NCBI GenBank assembly: GCA_002778195.1
Contig: PCDI01000007.1
Span: 2,033,337-2,097,336, forward strand
Reading direction: 5' to 3'
Source: Raffaelea ambrosiae
Taxonomy: Eukaryota > Ascomycota > Sordariomycetes > Ophiostomatales > Ophiostomataceae
DNA length: 64,000 bases
The notes under the pieces were generated by a model that was not told the DNA's origin, searched no databases, and saw nothing but the letters and a program-made list of their open reading frames with translations. Numbering within the stretch: position 1 is the stretch's first letter; each line of letters starts with the position of its first letter. The position numbers and the translations under genes were made by a program. Of the stretch, positions 1-11,035 are shown one piece after another.

Positions 1-2
1 AG

Positions 3-344
3 AACGCTATGCGCGCGTGGCTGGTGCGCCGGTTCCGCGGATCTCTGCGCCGGCGCATTGACAGGCGCGACTGGGAACGGTACCTGCTTGTCACAAAGGG
101 CATCACCGACGACATCCGTGACAGTATCGGGTTGCTCAACAGCAAGGTGGGCTATGTCTACTTGGTAGACCGACACTGCCGCATTCGGTGGGCCGGCAGT
201 GGCCCCAGCGAGCCAGCCGAACGTCAGAGCCTTGTTAAGGGCGTGAGGCGACTGCTGGCTGAGGCCAAGGAGGAAGACCAACAATTGCGTCTGGAACCGA
301 CATCGATGGTAACACGGGAGAGGCAAGCACGAAGCACACCATAA
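3..344 (+). CDS. ATP10: ATP10, mitochondrial F1Fo-ATP synthase assembly factor (3' end only)
   Basis: The last 113 codons of a gene that enters from the left edge; the reading frame is open to base 3. The visible protein contains the family's C-terminal signature: a YLLVTKGITDDIRDSIGLLN-type block, then YVYLVDRHCRIRWAGSG and a run ending in GVRRLLAEAK. In this family Atp10 is an inner-membrane mitochondrial protein that helps bring subunit 6 into the Fo sector. The stop is TAA at 342-344. The targeting sequence and N-terminal half lie outside the window. The gene converges with GOS1, leaving about 480 bp between the two stops. The assignment rests on the conserved C-terminus alone. Confidence 0.85.
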   Translation, partial: NAMRAWLVRRFRGSLRRRIDRRDWERYLLVTKGITDDIRDSIGLLNSKVGYVYLVDRHCRIRWAGSGPSEPAERQSLVKGVRRLLAEAKEEDQQLRLEPTSMVTRERQARSTP

Positions 345-828
345 ACTTATATTTTCAACGAGACAAGTATACAATGAACGCTTCCATTAGAAATCCTCCC
401 TTTCATCCTTCCTTATCAAAGCAACAACTAGTTCCCACTCATCAGCTCAGCCCCATCTTCCTATAGAAAAGATACCCTGCACCACCAAAAGGATAGATTG
501 CTATATAGTATACAACAACGGCAAACTAAAAAGAGAAGTAACCGCATTCAATTCGAGATAGGTCAGTCACCTGTTTCCCCTTCCAACGCCAAAGCAATCC
601 CAAAGTCTCAATCGCCAGTTGCTGAACGGTGTGCGTGTGTGCGTGCGCGGGCGCGAGCGTACATTGTACAACAAACCCGAAATGCCGTGCATGTACGTAT
701 TCATGAAATAAATGAAATGACAAAGTAAATAAAGAACAGAAAGGCAAATGGGGCGCTTTTCTGGCGTAAGGCAGAGACGAGAATTGGTCATCCTCTAAAT
801 GCCGTGCTTTGTCTGGGAAATGCTACCC
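345..828. other. Intergenic region between convergent ATP10 and GOS1 stops
   Basis: Holds the 3' flanks of two convergent genes. An alternating GTGTGCGTGTGTGCGTGCGC stretch lies near 629-655. I see no coding potential or RNA gene. Confidence 0.6.
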
Positions 829-1700
829 TCAGACAAACAGCCAGAAGACGAAGAAGCAAAGGGCAATGAACGACCCCATGATGATGCCGTCCCGGCGTTT
901 CTTGGACGAGATACGCCCAATCAGCGTGTTGATGCCAGGCACCTGGCTAGCTGCCATCGTGATTCGTCGGTTAATGTTGGTCAGCGTCTCTCGCTGCAAA
1001 GCAAAGCTCTCATTGACCGCATACGCCTGGCTCAGAACACTGTCGACCATGTTGTGGCTGTTGTCAATGTGCCCCCGCTCGCCTAACATGTACTCTGCCT
1101 CGGCCGCCTCAGGATCGACTTCGCCTTCCCGGCCTGAGCCTGCACGATACGCATCGATGTCGTCTCGGACATGCGCGAGGAGGTTCGCCCGATCACGCGC
1201 CTGGTTGAGCTGGCCCTTGAGTCGTGCCAGGTCCTTTCGATGCTCTGTCAGCTTTTCGCGAAGCAGAGCGAGGTTGTTTTGCTTGACGGCCGAGGAGGTG
1301 AGGGACGGGTCGGAGTCGAGCAGCCGCGAGAGTTGGCGGATGATGCCGTCTCTCTACAGCGATGGTGTTAGCTGGGTCAGAGAGTCAATAGCTTATGGAG
1401 CATGTCGCTACAGAGACGTACCTTCTCTAGTATTTCTTGGAGCTTCGTTTCCGTTTGCACTTCTTGTTCACCTGGTTTCACAGGTATGGATGATGCCGTC
1501 GAGAACTGGGAGTATGTGTGCAGCAGACTCTCGGTCTAGGGAGCCTCATGTTAGCTTCATCCAAGCACGTACATAGAGATGTTAAAGCTTGGTTGTTCAG
1601 CAGTGCAGCAAAGCTTCGTGTAGAATAGACGGACCTGGCTCTCAAGGGATCGCACTTGTTGCCGGAGCTGGGTCCAGCCCGAGTTTCCGGCGGCAGCCAT
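829..1700 (-). CDS. GOS1: GOS1, Golgi Qb-SNARE (GOSR1/GS28 family)
   Basis: Three exons on the minus strand: 1700-1635, 1535-1422 and 1353-829, giving 234 residues. Both introns are phase 0; donors are GTCCGT (unusual) and GTACGT, acceptors TAG. The N-terminus reads MAAAGNSGWTQLRQQVRSLE, followed by a TESLLHTYSQF block and a long helical region (RQLSRLLDSD, KQNNLALLREKL). The SNARE motif occupies roughly residues 150-210 (IDNSHNMVDSVLSQAYAVNE, then SFALQRETLTNINRR), with Q180 where the 0-layer glutamine is expected. A C-terminal anchor, GIIMGSFIALCFFVFWLFV, ends the protein. Family members act in traffic between ER and Golgi and within the Golgi. The gene shares a divergent promoter of about 530 bp with RPL35. 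Confidence 0.93.
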
Positions 1701-2226
1701 AGATGTGAGAGGCAGGCTGGTGAAATCAGCTATCTCAAACAGCCAGCTTTGTTAAAAAAAAGTTGCAGCCAACAGAACGATGTAAGTGTCTCGTGAATAT
1801 CCGATAACCGATGTGTCGAGTCTGATGTTTGTTTGCCGCTCACAGGGGCCGTATTCTAAATGCGACGTTCCAGGTCACCGTTTAGGCCGAAGACCCCCGA
1901 CATATGCTGGCGCCACATGCATGATGCATTTGCCTGTGGCGGTGCCGCATTTGACGCCATGTCTGTTGGTTTCGGCGTTTTGCTATTCCTTGTTCCGAGA
2001 ATGTAAGTGGGGTCAAAATGTCATCTGTATGAGCACGTGATGCACAGTAGCTTGGTAGGGTTAGACGACCCTAAATTTTCTTTGTCCTAGAGGGGAGATC
2101 TCGTCCGCATGAAAATTTGCGATAGGAACTTTTTCTTGGACTTCACTACGACGACACTCGCCTCGACACAACCGACCATCAATCCCAACCTGTCACGATA
2201 TCTCAACTCGACATCCCTTCACTAAA
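1701..2226. promoter_or_regulatory. Bidirectional promoter, GOS1 (-) / RPL35 (+)
   Basis: A 526-bp region between two divergent start codons. It contains a telomere-like inverted pair (separate entry). The RPL35 leader is pyrimidine-rich (TCGCCTCGACACAACC and similar), as is common for fungal ribosomal-protein genes. Confidence 0.6.
2056..2074. promoter_or_regulatory. Inverted pair of telomere-type boxes upstream of RPL35
   Basis: TAGGGTTAG (2056-2064) faces ACCCTAA (2068-2074), about 150 bp before the RPL35 start. TTAGGG-like boxes bound by Tbf1-type factors are known in ribosomal-protein promoters of many non-Saccharomyces fungi. Function here is inferred from sequence and position only. 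Confidence 0.5.
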
Positions 2227-3046
2227 ATGGTACGTTCATGCTGTTATTTCCCAACTATTGCAGGAATTGGGTGTTTTTTTGGAGGACTTGGTAGATGAGA
2301 TGTGCGGACGACCTCGCGTACCTTTTGTTTTTCTTCGCCGTCGACGATATCATAAATGCAACAATACGACAACCAGTGCACCAAAACGATGCCATGGTGA
2401 TCTCAAAAGGAAGCGACCACGGAAGCCTGGATTACACTAGCGATCTAGCAATACTTCACATTTCGTCAAGGTCAACCGGGGGCGGCCGCGACGATGGGGG
2501 CGCTTCCATTATGAAGAACGGACAAGGCATAACTCTAACATTCTTCTTCTCCTCTCGCAGTCTACCAGCAAGGTTAAGGCCGGCCAGCTGTGGCCCAAGA
2601 ACAAGGATGAGCTGCTTAAGCAGCTCACCGAGCTCAAGACTGAGCTCGCTCAGCTTCGCATCCAGAAAATCACCTCTGCGAACTCCAAGCTGAACCGGAT
2701 GTAAGCTCTGATCTGTCCTCCTCCGCATCTATGCCTTTTGGTCCTGTTCTTCAGGCCCAATGTCAGGCATATTTCGCTTGGTGACTACGATTCTGACTCT
2801 GCCTTCTTTTCTAGCCACGATGTCCGCAAGTCGATCGCCCGTGTTCTCACCATCATCAACGCCAAGCAGCGGGCTCAGCTGCGCCTCTTCTACAAGAACA
2901 AGAAGTACCTGCCACTGGATCTGCGTGCGAAGAAGACCCGAGCCATCCGCCGGCGGTTGTCCAAGACCGATGCCTCGCGCAAGCTGGAGAAGACGAAGAA
3001 GCGGGAATCCCATTTCCCCCAGCGCAACTTCGCCGTCCGGGCATAA
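2227..3046 (+). CDS. RPL35: 60S ribosomal protein L35 (uL29)
   Basis: Three exons: 2227-2229 (only the ATG), 2561-2700 and 2815-3046, giving 124 residues. Intron 1 (2230-2560, 331 nt) begins directly after the start codon, with donor GTACGT, a CTAAC branch near 2540 and acceptor CGCAG. Intron 2 (2701-2814) has donor GTAAGC and acceptor CTAG in phase 2. The protein reads MSTSKVKAGQLWPKNKDELL, then LKTELAQLRIQKI, RIHDVRKSIARVLTIIN, and a basic tail RAIRRRLSKTDASRKLEKTK. This is full length for uL29, which sits near the exit tunnel of the large subunit. A long first intron at the ATG is typical of ribosomal-protein genes. I looked for box C/D snoRNA signatures in intron 1 and found none. Confidence 0.95.
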
Positions 3047-4924
3047 AGTTCTCTTTTTTTGTTTGTGATGGAGATGGGGGAAGAGCGTTATCTCTGGGAT
3101 TAGATGGGACAACCAAAAAAATTTAAAACCTGAAATTATATGAAGACGGGATATCTTCTGCGCCTGGGTGTTTTCGATCTCGCCCTGAACACGAGATGGG
3201 TGGAAACAATAAAAAACTCGGTCGAGTCAAAGACGCAACCCAACCGCAATGGATCTTGAAGGAGGCAAGCAAAAGGGGAGAAACGGAGTGAATCATGCAA
3301 TATCATATCTGTCTTCTTGGTCTCCAAAAATGGGACAAACAGCGGCGTGGTTTTTCTTTCTGTCTTCTTGTTATCCTTTCCTTGTACCTAGAACCGCCTG
3401 TTTTCTCAAGAGAGAAACAACAAGCATTTACAGCCGAATAAAAAAACCGTAAAAGCCTCATCCGTCTTCCTGCTTATTAGATTCCTTGGTGGCTCCACAG
3501 CTTTGTGGCGGTCCTCTGTGCATGTAAATATCGGCTGCACATCGCGATGCTGATGCAGACACCCGAGTTCTGCGAGGCAGTAACTCTCGCGTTGGCTGGT
3601 CGGTTTGTGTCGCTACAAGTCGGCTGTCAGTCTGCTAGGTCACGAGTCTACTAATTCCACAATAAACTGCGGATATCATCATTAATACGGCCGTACGTTA
3701 TTAGAGCTCAACTGGAAGGGCTACTCCCAACACAGAATAAAATTTGGGTTTGTAACTGCCGATGAGGTAGCTTGCACACGAACGTGGCACAGTAACCGCA
3801 CAACGCATAGCATCATTCCATTGCAACGTCAAAAGGCTTTATCTGGGTTGTTAAGAACACAAAACCAAACATGAGACCGTTCTTTTGACCCCGTGGGAGT
3901 CCGTTGGATGAACCTCTTCGTAACGGATTGATTCAGCATGGTCTGGATACATAACATCCGTAGATGGTGGAGATATGACCCGCAAAGGCTGTTAAAACTT
4001 GCGACTTTCCCTCCATTGTGGCAACTGAGCAGCCTTGGCTGTGCAAGACATCCGTGCGCCTGTCGTGGTCAGGCAAACTGCAGGGCTCATTGGTGGCAAT
4101 GCCATCTCATGGCTGAAGCTAAATCCAGAAACGGCGTGGCCGAACGCGGACGCGGCCTGGGAAGTTGGTAGTGTTTCTTCCCCGATACAATGTGAACCGC
4201 AGCCAAAGGTGAAGGAAGGAGTCTTTCAGATGATAAGAAGTTGACGTGGGATGTTGCATAGGACAGGATTGCGGCTCATCACGATACCGACTTCTGAAAT
4301 CTCATAATTGCGGATAAACTGAGAAGGGAGCGACATGGTAACCCGATATGCATAAGCCAAAGAAACAACGGGGGGTATGAAGAAGAGGAATACTGTTGGT
4401 CGTAGTATTTTTCTCTATCATCAACCCGTTGGTTGCGAGGGGAGAATATGATAGCCAAGCTTTGCGTCACGAAACAGTCTGGCTCCTCTTGGTGCGGCAT
4501 GATTGCCCCCCGGTGCCTGTCCGTTCTGCCAGTTGGGCCGACCCCGGGGTCTGTCGAGAGGTGATGTGATCACTAGCTGTATTTGTATGTAACTTTGCTA
4601 CCTCCGATATGCTACAGCTGTGTTTTTACGACATCGTTTATTATTTCTGATACAGGTTTGCAAAATCAGCTCGCCTTTCGGTTTTTATTCTTATTATTAT
4701 TACAATGATACATACCATCGAACCTGGTCCAACCGGAAGATGGCTACAGCAGTTCGATAACAGAGGAAAAAATTAAAGGAGCAGTCCCAAGTCGTGGACA
4801 AGTATGTAACTCGTAGGTTTGAATCTTTTGGCCAGTTTCATCTACAGCACACATATGTTTGTTTACGTGAGTTGGCACTGAGAAGTAAAAAGTCACGTTC
4901 GACCGTGTTAATCAATGCATGTAG
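3047..4924. other. Non-coding stretch, RPL35 3' flank to permease remnant
   Basis: About 1.9 kb. Only short chance reading frames are visible. The part nearest 4925 probably once held the 5' half of the permease gene described next, but I could not recognise it with confidence. Confidence 0.5.
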
Positions 4925-6226
4925 GTTATTCTCTACCTGCCATATTTCTACAAACATCACGAGCTATCACTTCGACTCAGTTGGTTTTGGGGCATGATGG
5001 CCGTCTCCGATATCCTGGCCTCGATATTAGCGTACAGCATCCTACACATGGCTGGCCTGTCTGGCTACGCAGGCTGGCGCTATATGTTTCTAGTCGAGGT
5101 AAAAAGGGACTAATCAACGCCGTCTTGAGAATGAACTGGGACCCTTTATTTCTTTTGCTTATAACAAAGTCTTGACCTTTATATTTCTGTAGCTGACTTT
5201 TTTTCAAGACCTGCTCGGAAGGCCTTATTACGCTGGGTTGCGGTGTATTTTCCTTCCTTCTCATGCCGCCTGGCCCCTGTCAGAAAGCTAGCTGGTTTAT
5301 AGGAAAGAATGCCTGGTTCTCGCTCCGCGAAGAAACAATTATCGTGAACCGAGTCCTACGTGAAGGTCCCCCCAAGAGCTCGATGCACAACACTGAGCCA
5401 GTGACACCAATACTGCTACTGCGCAGTTTTCTACGATCTCTGGTGTGTAATCCAGTCTGATTGTTAGACACGGTCTGTATGGCATGAGTTAATCAAAGAG
5501 TCAGGCCTATGTATATCATCGGTCTCCTATTCGGTATTCCGACATCGCCAGTCAGCTACTATTTCACGCCATCTTTACGAAAGCTCGGGTTCAGCACGTT
5601 TCAGACAAATCTTTTGACAATCCCGTCTAGTGATCTTTCCAGCATGTACCACCTACTCTCTGTTGCCTGTATTAGTGTACCATAACCTCTGACTTGTGTC
5701 CAGTGATCACCATGTTTCTGCTCACACAATCTCCGAGATCTGGGGCGAGCTGTCTCTAACGTCCGTGATCGGGCAGATATGGTGCTATACCTTCCTCATC
5801 TGGCTTGGGGTCGTCTATAGTGCTGAGAGTAACCGCTGGGTAGTCTATGTGGTCGTCGCCTTGCCCCTGGCACAACCGTCATTGCACCCGATCCAGGTAG
5901 CATGGATCAGTCGCAACTCTAATGCGGTAAGTCTGCGGACGGTCTCGGCGGCCATGTACAACATGATGGACCAGGTGGGCGGCATCGTGTCGGCCAACAT
6001 CTACCGCGAGGATGACGCGCCGCTGTGCTGGAGGGGCAACAAGTCGCTGCTGGCGATCCTGTCGCTCAACGTGGTCGTCTATTTGGCTACGAAGGGGTAT
6101 TACACCTGGCGGAACCGGCTGCGCGACCGCAAGTGGAACGCCATGACTGTAGCCGAGCAGTTCGGGTATCTGGCGACGATAACGTACCAAGGCAACATGC
6201 GACATGATTTCCGGTTTCAGCACTAG
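4925..6226 (+). pseudogene. Dal5-like MFS permease (allantoate/anion:cation symporter type), decayed remnant
   Basis: Homology to the C-terminal two-thirds of fungal Dal5-type transporters is spread over changing frames. Block 1 (4925-5098) has ELSLRLSWFW and LSGYAGWRYMFLVE. Block 2 (about 5221-5437) has FSFLLMPPGP and EETIIVNRVLREG. Block 3 (5506-5636) has GLLFGIPTSP and LGFSTFQTNLLTIPS. Block 4 starts VITMFLLT at 5703, then shifts frame near 5724-5728 into SEIWGELSLT. The last block has NAVSLRTVSAAMYNM and GGIVSANIYREDDAPL, ending at a normal stop. A TAG precedes block 1, and the join of blocks 1 and 2 does not fit a clean GT-AG intron. Some breaks could be introns (for example GTGTGT to TCAG before block 3), but the shift at 5724 is not. 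The N-terminal membrane helices are not recognisable. An intact copy would be a 12-span plasma-membrane importer. Confidence 0.75.
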
Positions 6227-7001
6227 TTCTTGACTTATTCACTTGTCGGCTTGAAGCTAACCGAACAGAAGGCGAAGGAATGGTATCGCATTGGTTCGTA
6301 GGTGAAGTTGCACCTGTTCTTAACCAGCTTCTCCTAACGAGCCTCGAGGGTGACGTAGCATAGACGTACGCAGAAGATTTAAAAATCTGCGGTTCCTACT
6401 GACGGATGTGTCCTGTCACTGTCACTGCTGCAGTTGCAGTTGTAGTTGCTGTTGCTCTTTGTATTTTTCTTATTTTGTTTTATGATTCTCCGAAAAAGTT
6501 TTTACAATCAGCCATGTTGTGGCCACTTGTAATGGAAAGACCACAGTTACTAACTATTCTTTTGACGATATCGATCTATTGCAAAGACGAGGCCACCATT
6601 TTCATGCACCGACGACATGTAGTAAAAAAACACAACAAACTCCAAGGGCCCCAAAAAAGCACAAACATTATCTTGAATGAGTCATTTGTCGACTCCCCCT
6701 CCCCCCAAATCGCCGGCCCCGATGCCCATTCATACTCCGTTTCACCACGCCCGTGAATAGGCCGTGAAAAGGGGTCTGTCTTGGATCCCTCTAGGTACGA
6801 GTTGATCCAGGCTACCACCAATGCGGACCCTGGCTGTTACCGTAGTGCTAATCGTCGTCCACACCAATTTGAGGTAAAAAATTAACCTAAGAGAAAGGGG
6901 TATCAAAGTGTGAACATCCTCTGAAGCAGTTGTCTTGCAAAATGCGTTGACAGAGTTAAAGTGTGAACCCCATCGCTTTGCAACAGCGCCTCTATTCTTG
7001 C
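6227..7001. other. Convergent intergenic region, no gene seen
   Basis: Lies between the permease remnant stop and the zinc-finger gene stop. It contains a short CTG/GTTG-rich patch (about 6418-6460) but no coding region I can support. Confidence 0.5.
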
Positions 7002-9544
7002 TTATTCCGGAATTGGCGTCCCCATTGGAGTTTCAATCGGCGAAGATAGGCCCAGACGTCCTTTGCTGTGTTGGGTACTGTGCCGACGCAGCTGGTCTTT
7101 GCGATGAAAGTGTTTGCCGCAGCCGGGATACTGGCACACGTAGAGGCCGTCGCCTGTGTGGATACGCTTGTGCTTGGACAGGTTGGAAGATTCGCTGAAC
7201 TCCTTGTTGCAGTAGGGGCACTTCAACGGTCGCACTTTTGTGTGAGTGCGAATATGCATCGCTGCAATTTGAGTTGAATAGGTTAGCTATAAGTGCTTGT
7301 GTATACATGAAGACTACTTATGGTGTACCAAAAAAATCGTAAAGAAAACTCACTCAATGCACTGTGTTGCCGGAATGTCTTTCCGCAAATCTCACATGAC
7401 AGTGGCTTGCTGTCCTCATGGATGAGCTTGTGTTGGAGCAGGGCCTGGTTGGCCGAGAAAGACTGATGACAGATGTCGCAGAGAAAGGGCTTGTCTAGAA
7501 AGAGTAATCGCGGTTAGTCTGGGCACGGGTGTATTCGCCAAGTGTAGGTCGGGGACGGATGAGCCCCGACTTCCGGGCAGGTATACGCACTTCCGGTATG
7601 GACCTGCATATGCCGGTCAATCTTGCTCTTCTGCGCAAAGCCGCCCTTTTCTTCGCCGTCTCTCCTGGTGCAGCCATACCAGCCACACGAGTATGTGCCA
7701 CCAAGATCGCGCTTCAGCATATGCGTATGCGCAGCCAGGACGTGCTTGTGGAGATCGGCGGCCGACTCGCACACATGTCTGCAGGGAGTCCCGCCATTGG
7801 AGTCACACCAGTAGCACTCGTGCTTCTGCTGAGTCTGCTGGCCGTTGTCTTCATTGCTGCCTTGCTTGGACTTCTGGTTTGCCTCAAGTCTCAGCTTCAG
7901 CCTGGCTGGCTTGACCTGAGGTTGTGGGAATGCGCTACTGGAATCCCCCGGCGAGGCTGTATCGCCAAGTGGCAAGGAGCCGGGGTCCATTGAGGTCACG
8001 GTGGACGGGGTCCGCATCAGATCCTGGGAAGACATGGAGACAGATGAGGACGCGGATGACGCCAGACCTGGCACGTGGCCCATCATGCTATGGGGGTCTT
8101 GCTGCTGTTGTTGCTGCTGTTGCGTCGCTGTCGGTAACAAGTATGGCAGGGTAGCCTGGTGCTCATTAAAGAAGTGCTGGATCATGGCCTCGCTGTTGGG
8201 AAGCTTGGCACCGCATTCTACAGCGTCCATGGGGGTGCTGCTCATCATCATGCTGAGGTCAATGTTGTCAAACAGGCCTTGGCTTTGAGGCATCACGTGT
8301 CGCAGATGGCACTCCTGGTAAAATTTGGGATCATCAATAGGGCAGTACGAAGCGTTGCACGATGTTGGCTGTAGTGGGTCGTGGGCTTCCCGGAGATGCC
8401 GATAGTTCATCAGGAACTGCGGGCTGATGCACAGGTCTGGGCCCAGGCTGAGATCCATGCCCGAGGAAGACGAGGCTGTGGACATGGTCATGTGGCGGCC
8501 ATGACGGCCATGGTGACCTGCCGACGATGGCTCTGGTGGCTGCATATCCTGCATCTGTGGGCTCTGGTCCACAAAGGACGTCAGCGCAGCAGCGGCAATG
8601 GCGTCTTCGGATGTGAGGCCGCCCGCGCTGGCAGCAGATGGATTTTGCAGACAGGTCTCGTCTTCGCAGCAAGCAGACGGGTCACTTGAGCAGGCCGCAT
8701 CGTGGCAAATCTCACCCACGCCGCACTCGCTATCGCACGCAGACTCGAGGTCATCGTCGCACTCTTGCTGGGCGCGCCGAGGCGAAGACAGTGCGGACAG
8801 CTGCTCGGCAAAATCGTCGTGGTCAAAGTGGCGGTAGTTCCCCGGTGTAGCCGGAGACGCAGCGCTTCCGTGTTGTGCGAACAACGTTCCCGCAGCGGCG
8901 CCGAAGCCGTGGCTGGTAGTGGCGCCGGGAGTGCTGGCAGCACCGGTGAAGAGTCCTGGTGAGGTAGCAGAGGCCGTGCCGAAAGGGTCAAAGGCTAGAC
9001 TGCTGGCTAAGTGTCCTTGCATCTGTTGGTGGCCTGTTTGTGGGTTGTAATGTCTTGTGTGGAAGAGCATGTGAGACGAGGCATTGCCGTTGGTGCCGAG
9101 TACGCCGGTGGTCGGGCATTTTGGCGGGTAGGCACACAGGTCATCATGGGAGGTGCGATAGCCGTCGAAGGCTTGGCCAGGGTTGACGCACTGCGGGCTC
9201 TGCAACTCGAAGGCCTTCCAGGCCTCGTCGATGTCGACTTCGAGGGCGCTTTGGCCACTAAGCGGGATGGTGTCAAAGTGGCCGAGGTACGAAAACCCCA
9301 GCGAGCTGTGCTGCTGGTGCTGGTCGTTGCCGTCCATGGCGGCAGATGCCCGGGGCGGATCAAGCGAGTCCTGCGCGAAGAAGTCTGGCGTGAAGGGCAT
9401 GTGCAGGGCGAGGGCGTGGTTTGCGTGTAAAATAGGATCGTGAGAGGGTAAGGATGCAGCGGACTCGGCGTCGAGAGGCCTGTGAGGTATGGTGTGAGAC
9501 TCAGGCGGCGAGCAGGGCTGGGTGGACGACGGGAATGATTGCAA
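7002..9544 (-). CDS. ZAP1/ZafA-like zinc-responsive C2H2 transcription factor
   Basis: Three exons: 9544-7591, 7494-7354 and 7261-7002, giving 784 residues; both introns are phase 1 (donors GTGCGT and GTGAGT; acceptors CTAG and GCAG). The C-terminus (about residues 575-770) carries six C2H2 fingers in the Zap1 order. A divergent CYWC finger comes first, then CGWYGC, CDICHQSF, CEICGKTF, CPYCNKEFSESSNLSKH and CQYPGCGKHFHRKDQLRRH. The SSNLSKH and DQLRRH finger helices resemble Zap1/ZafA, which bind DNA and activate zinc uptake when zinc is scarce. The N-terminal 570 residues are low-complexity, with a Gln run and an acidic patch (about residues 258-300) holding eight cysteines, possibly a zinc sensor. 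The family call is fairly firm; the zinc role is inferred. Confidence 0.72.
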
Positions 9545-11035
9545 TGGATGTGGCCTGTTCGCTGTCCATGTCCCTCGGTGCGACAGATGTCGAGAGCAAA
9601 ATCAACCTATCGGGGTGTCGAAGCTGTGGCGAGTGAAAGGAGGGGGTTCGCCAGAGGAGAAGAGAAAGGGCGGCGGCCGTGGAGAGCAGAGGCTGGCGAG
9701 TGGACACTGGCGAGTGGACACTGGCGTGCAATATGATGGTCCCAACTGGGAAGGAGCATGGCAAGACGGGTTGAGAGAAGAGCGACGAACGAGTGCGCCG
9801 ACACGATGTGCCCAAAGAGCCCAGGGCCTGTATTACAGTGGGTGTACTGCCTGGGGGTGGGGGTCGCCAGGCATGGATACATACTAAAATACACCTTGAG
9901 ATACGGCCTGCGCACCGCCATGGTCAAGAAATCCCACTGAGCGGCACGCCGCTAGCACCCAGAGTAGCCAAACGTCATGTTCCCCGCCTGCATTGGCGGG
10001 CCAGGACAGTTGTCTGCGGCGGCCGTGATTGGCTGCGCGCCAGCTAAGGCGAGCGAGGCTCAAGTCCACAGCGCAAAAAAAAAAAAAGGAAAAAAAAAAT
10101 ACCAAACAATCAACTAAAAAAAATATTATTGGCAAGGCCATGAGAACCCGGATGGTCCACTGGCCAGGTCCTGCTTGCAAACCCGCGCCACCGAGCAGGC
10201 GAACGACATGGCTTGGCCACCACCATGTCCGCACCAATGTTTGTGCGAGCGCTCAATGTCCACCACTCTCCGGGCAACTCATACGGTGTATGTATCTTAC
10301 TCTATCGCCTCTGCCGCACCCCTCTTTTTTCCATCGCGGCCCTCTCCTCCCTGTCTACACGAGGCCCCTGGCCCCGTTGATTGGCCCGTGTTTTCTAGCG
10401 GGGGCTCGCGGCATCACACGAGCCCTGGCACGACATGACCCGGTACCGGTTTCTCTTTCTCTGAGCTCTCGAGTACTTTTGCGAATACTCGTACTAGCTG
10501 CTGGTGCCGCGCCGGACGAAAAGGGCAGGCTAGGCGACTAATTAGCAGCAGCGGACCTGGGTGGTTGCGGCCACGGGAACGCCTTGGGACAGGGTCTGTC
10601 TACCGGTCCGTCCGCGCAGAACCTGCTCAGTTTGTCTGGCCCCCTACCTTTATTTAGTGAACAGCTCCTGGTCAGTAGTCGGTGGACACCCCACGCAGGA
10701 ACCTGCACCACCTGGCAAGAAGTCTCTGCGTCCCGTTCTGCTCAGCTCTCCATTACCTAAACAATGGGCATCCGTCCCCGATGGAGAACACCTATTGCCC
10801 ATGTGGACAATGTCGAGACAGTAAGTAGTATTTGCATAGGCTTGGCGAATGATATTGTAGAATCATGTGACCTGGGAATTCTTACCAAAAGTACACGCTA
10901 GTATTAAATGTTTGTTGTTTCTGTCCTCTACCGAATGCCAGTCTCTTCCTCGCAAATTATGTTGAAAGATGCGTTGCGAGTAGAGCCGTCCCCGAAAGCC
11001 AGATTGGAAGTGCCTTTCCATCCGTTCTCTAGTGG
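9545..11035. promoter_or_regulatory. Upstream region of the zinc-finger gene, then the UCH 3' flank
   Basis: About 1.5 kb with no supported gene. Features seen are a direct repeat of TGGCGAGTGGACAC near 9703-9730, an A-rich run at about 10074-10130, a CCAAT box in inverted form (GATTGGCCC, about 10379), and one copy each of GTATCTTA (10292) and TACTCGTA (10486). Its inner part should contain the promoter of the minus-strand gene starting at 9544. Confidence 0.45.

Noticed and set aside
809..1576. Plus-strand frame of 255 codons
   Set aside because: Antisense of GOS1 exons and introns; the minus strand gives a complete SNARE.
2230..2560. Possible snoRNA in the long first intron of RPL35
   Set aside because: No RTGATGA box paired with a CTGA box near terminal stems.
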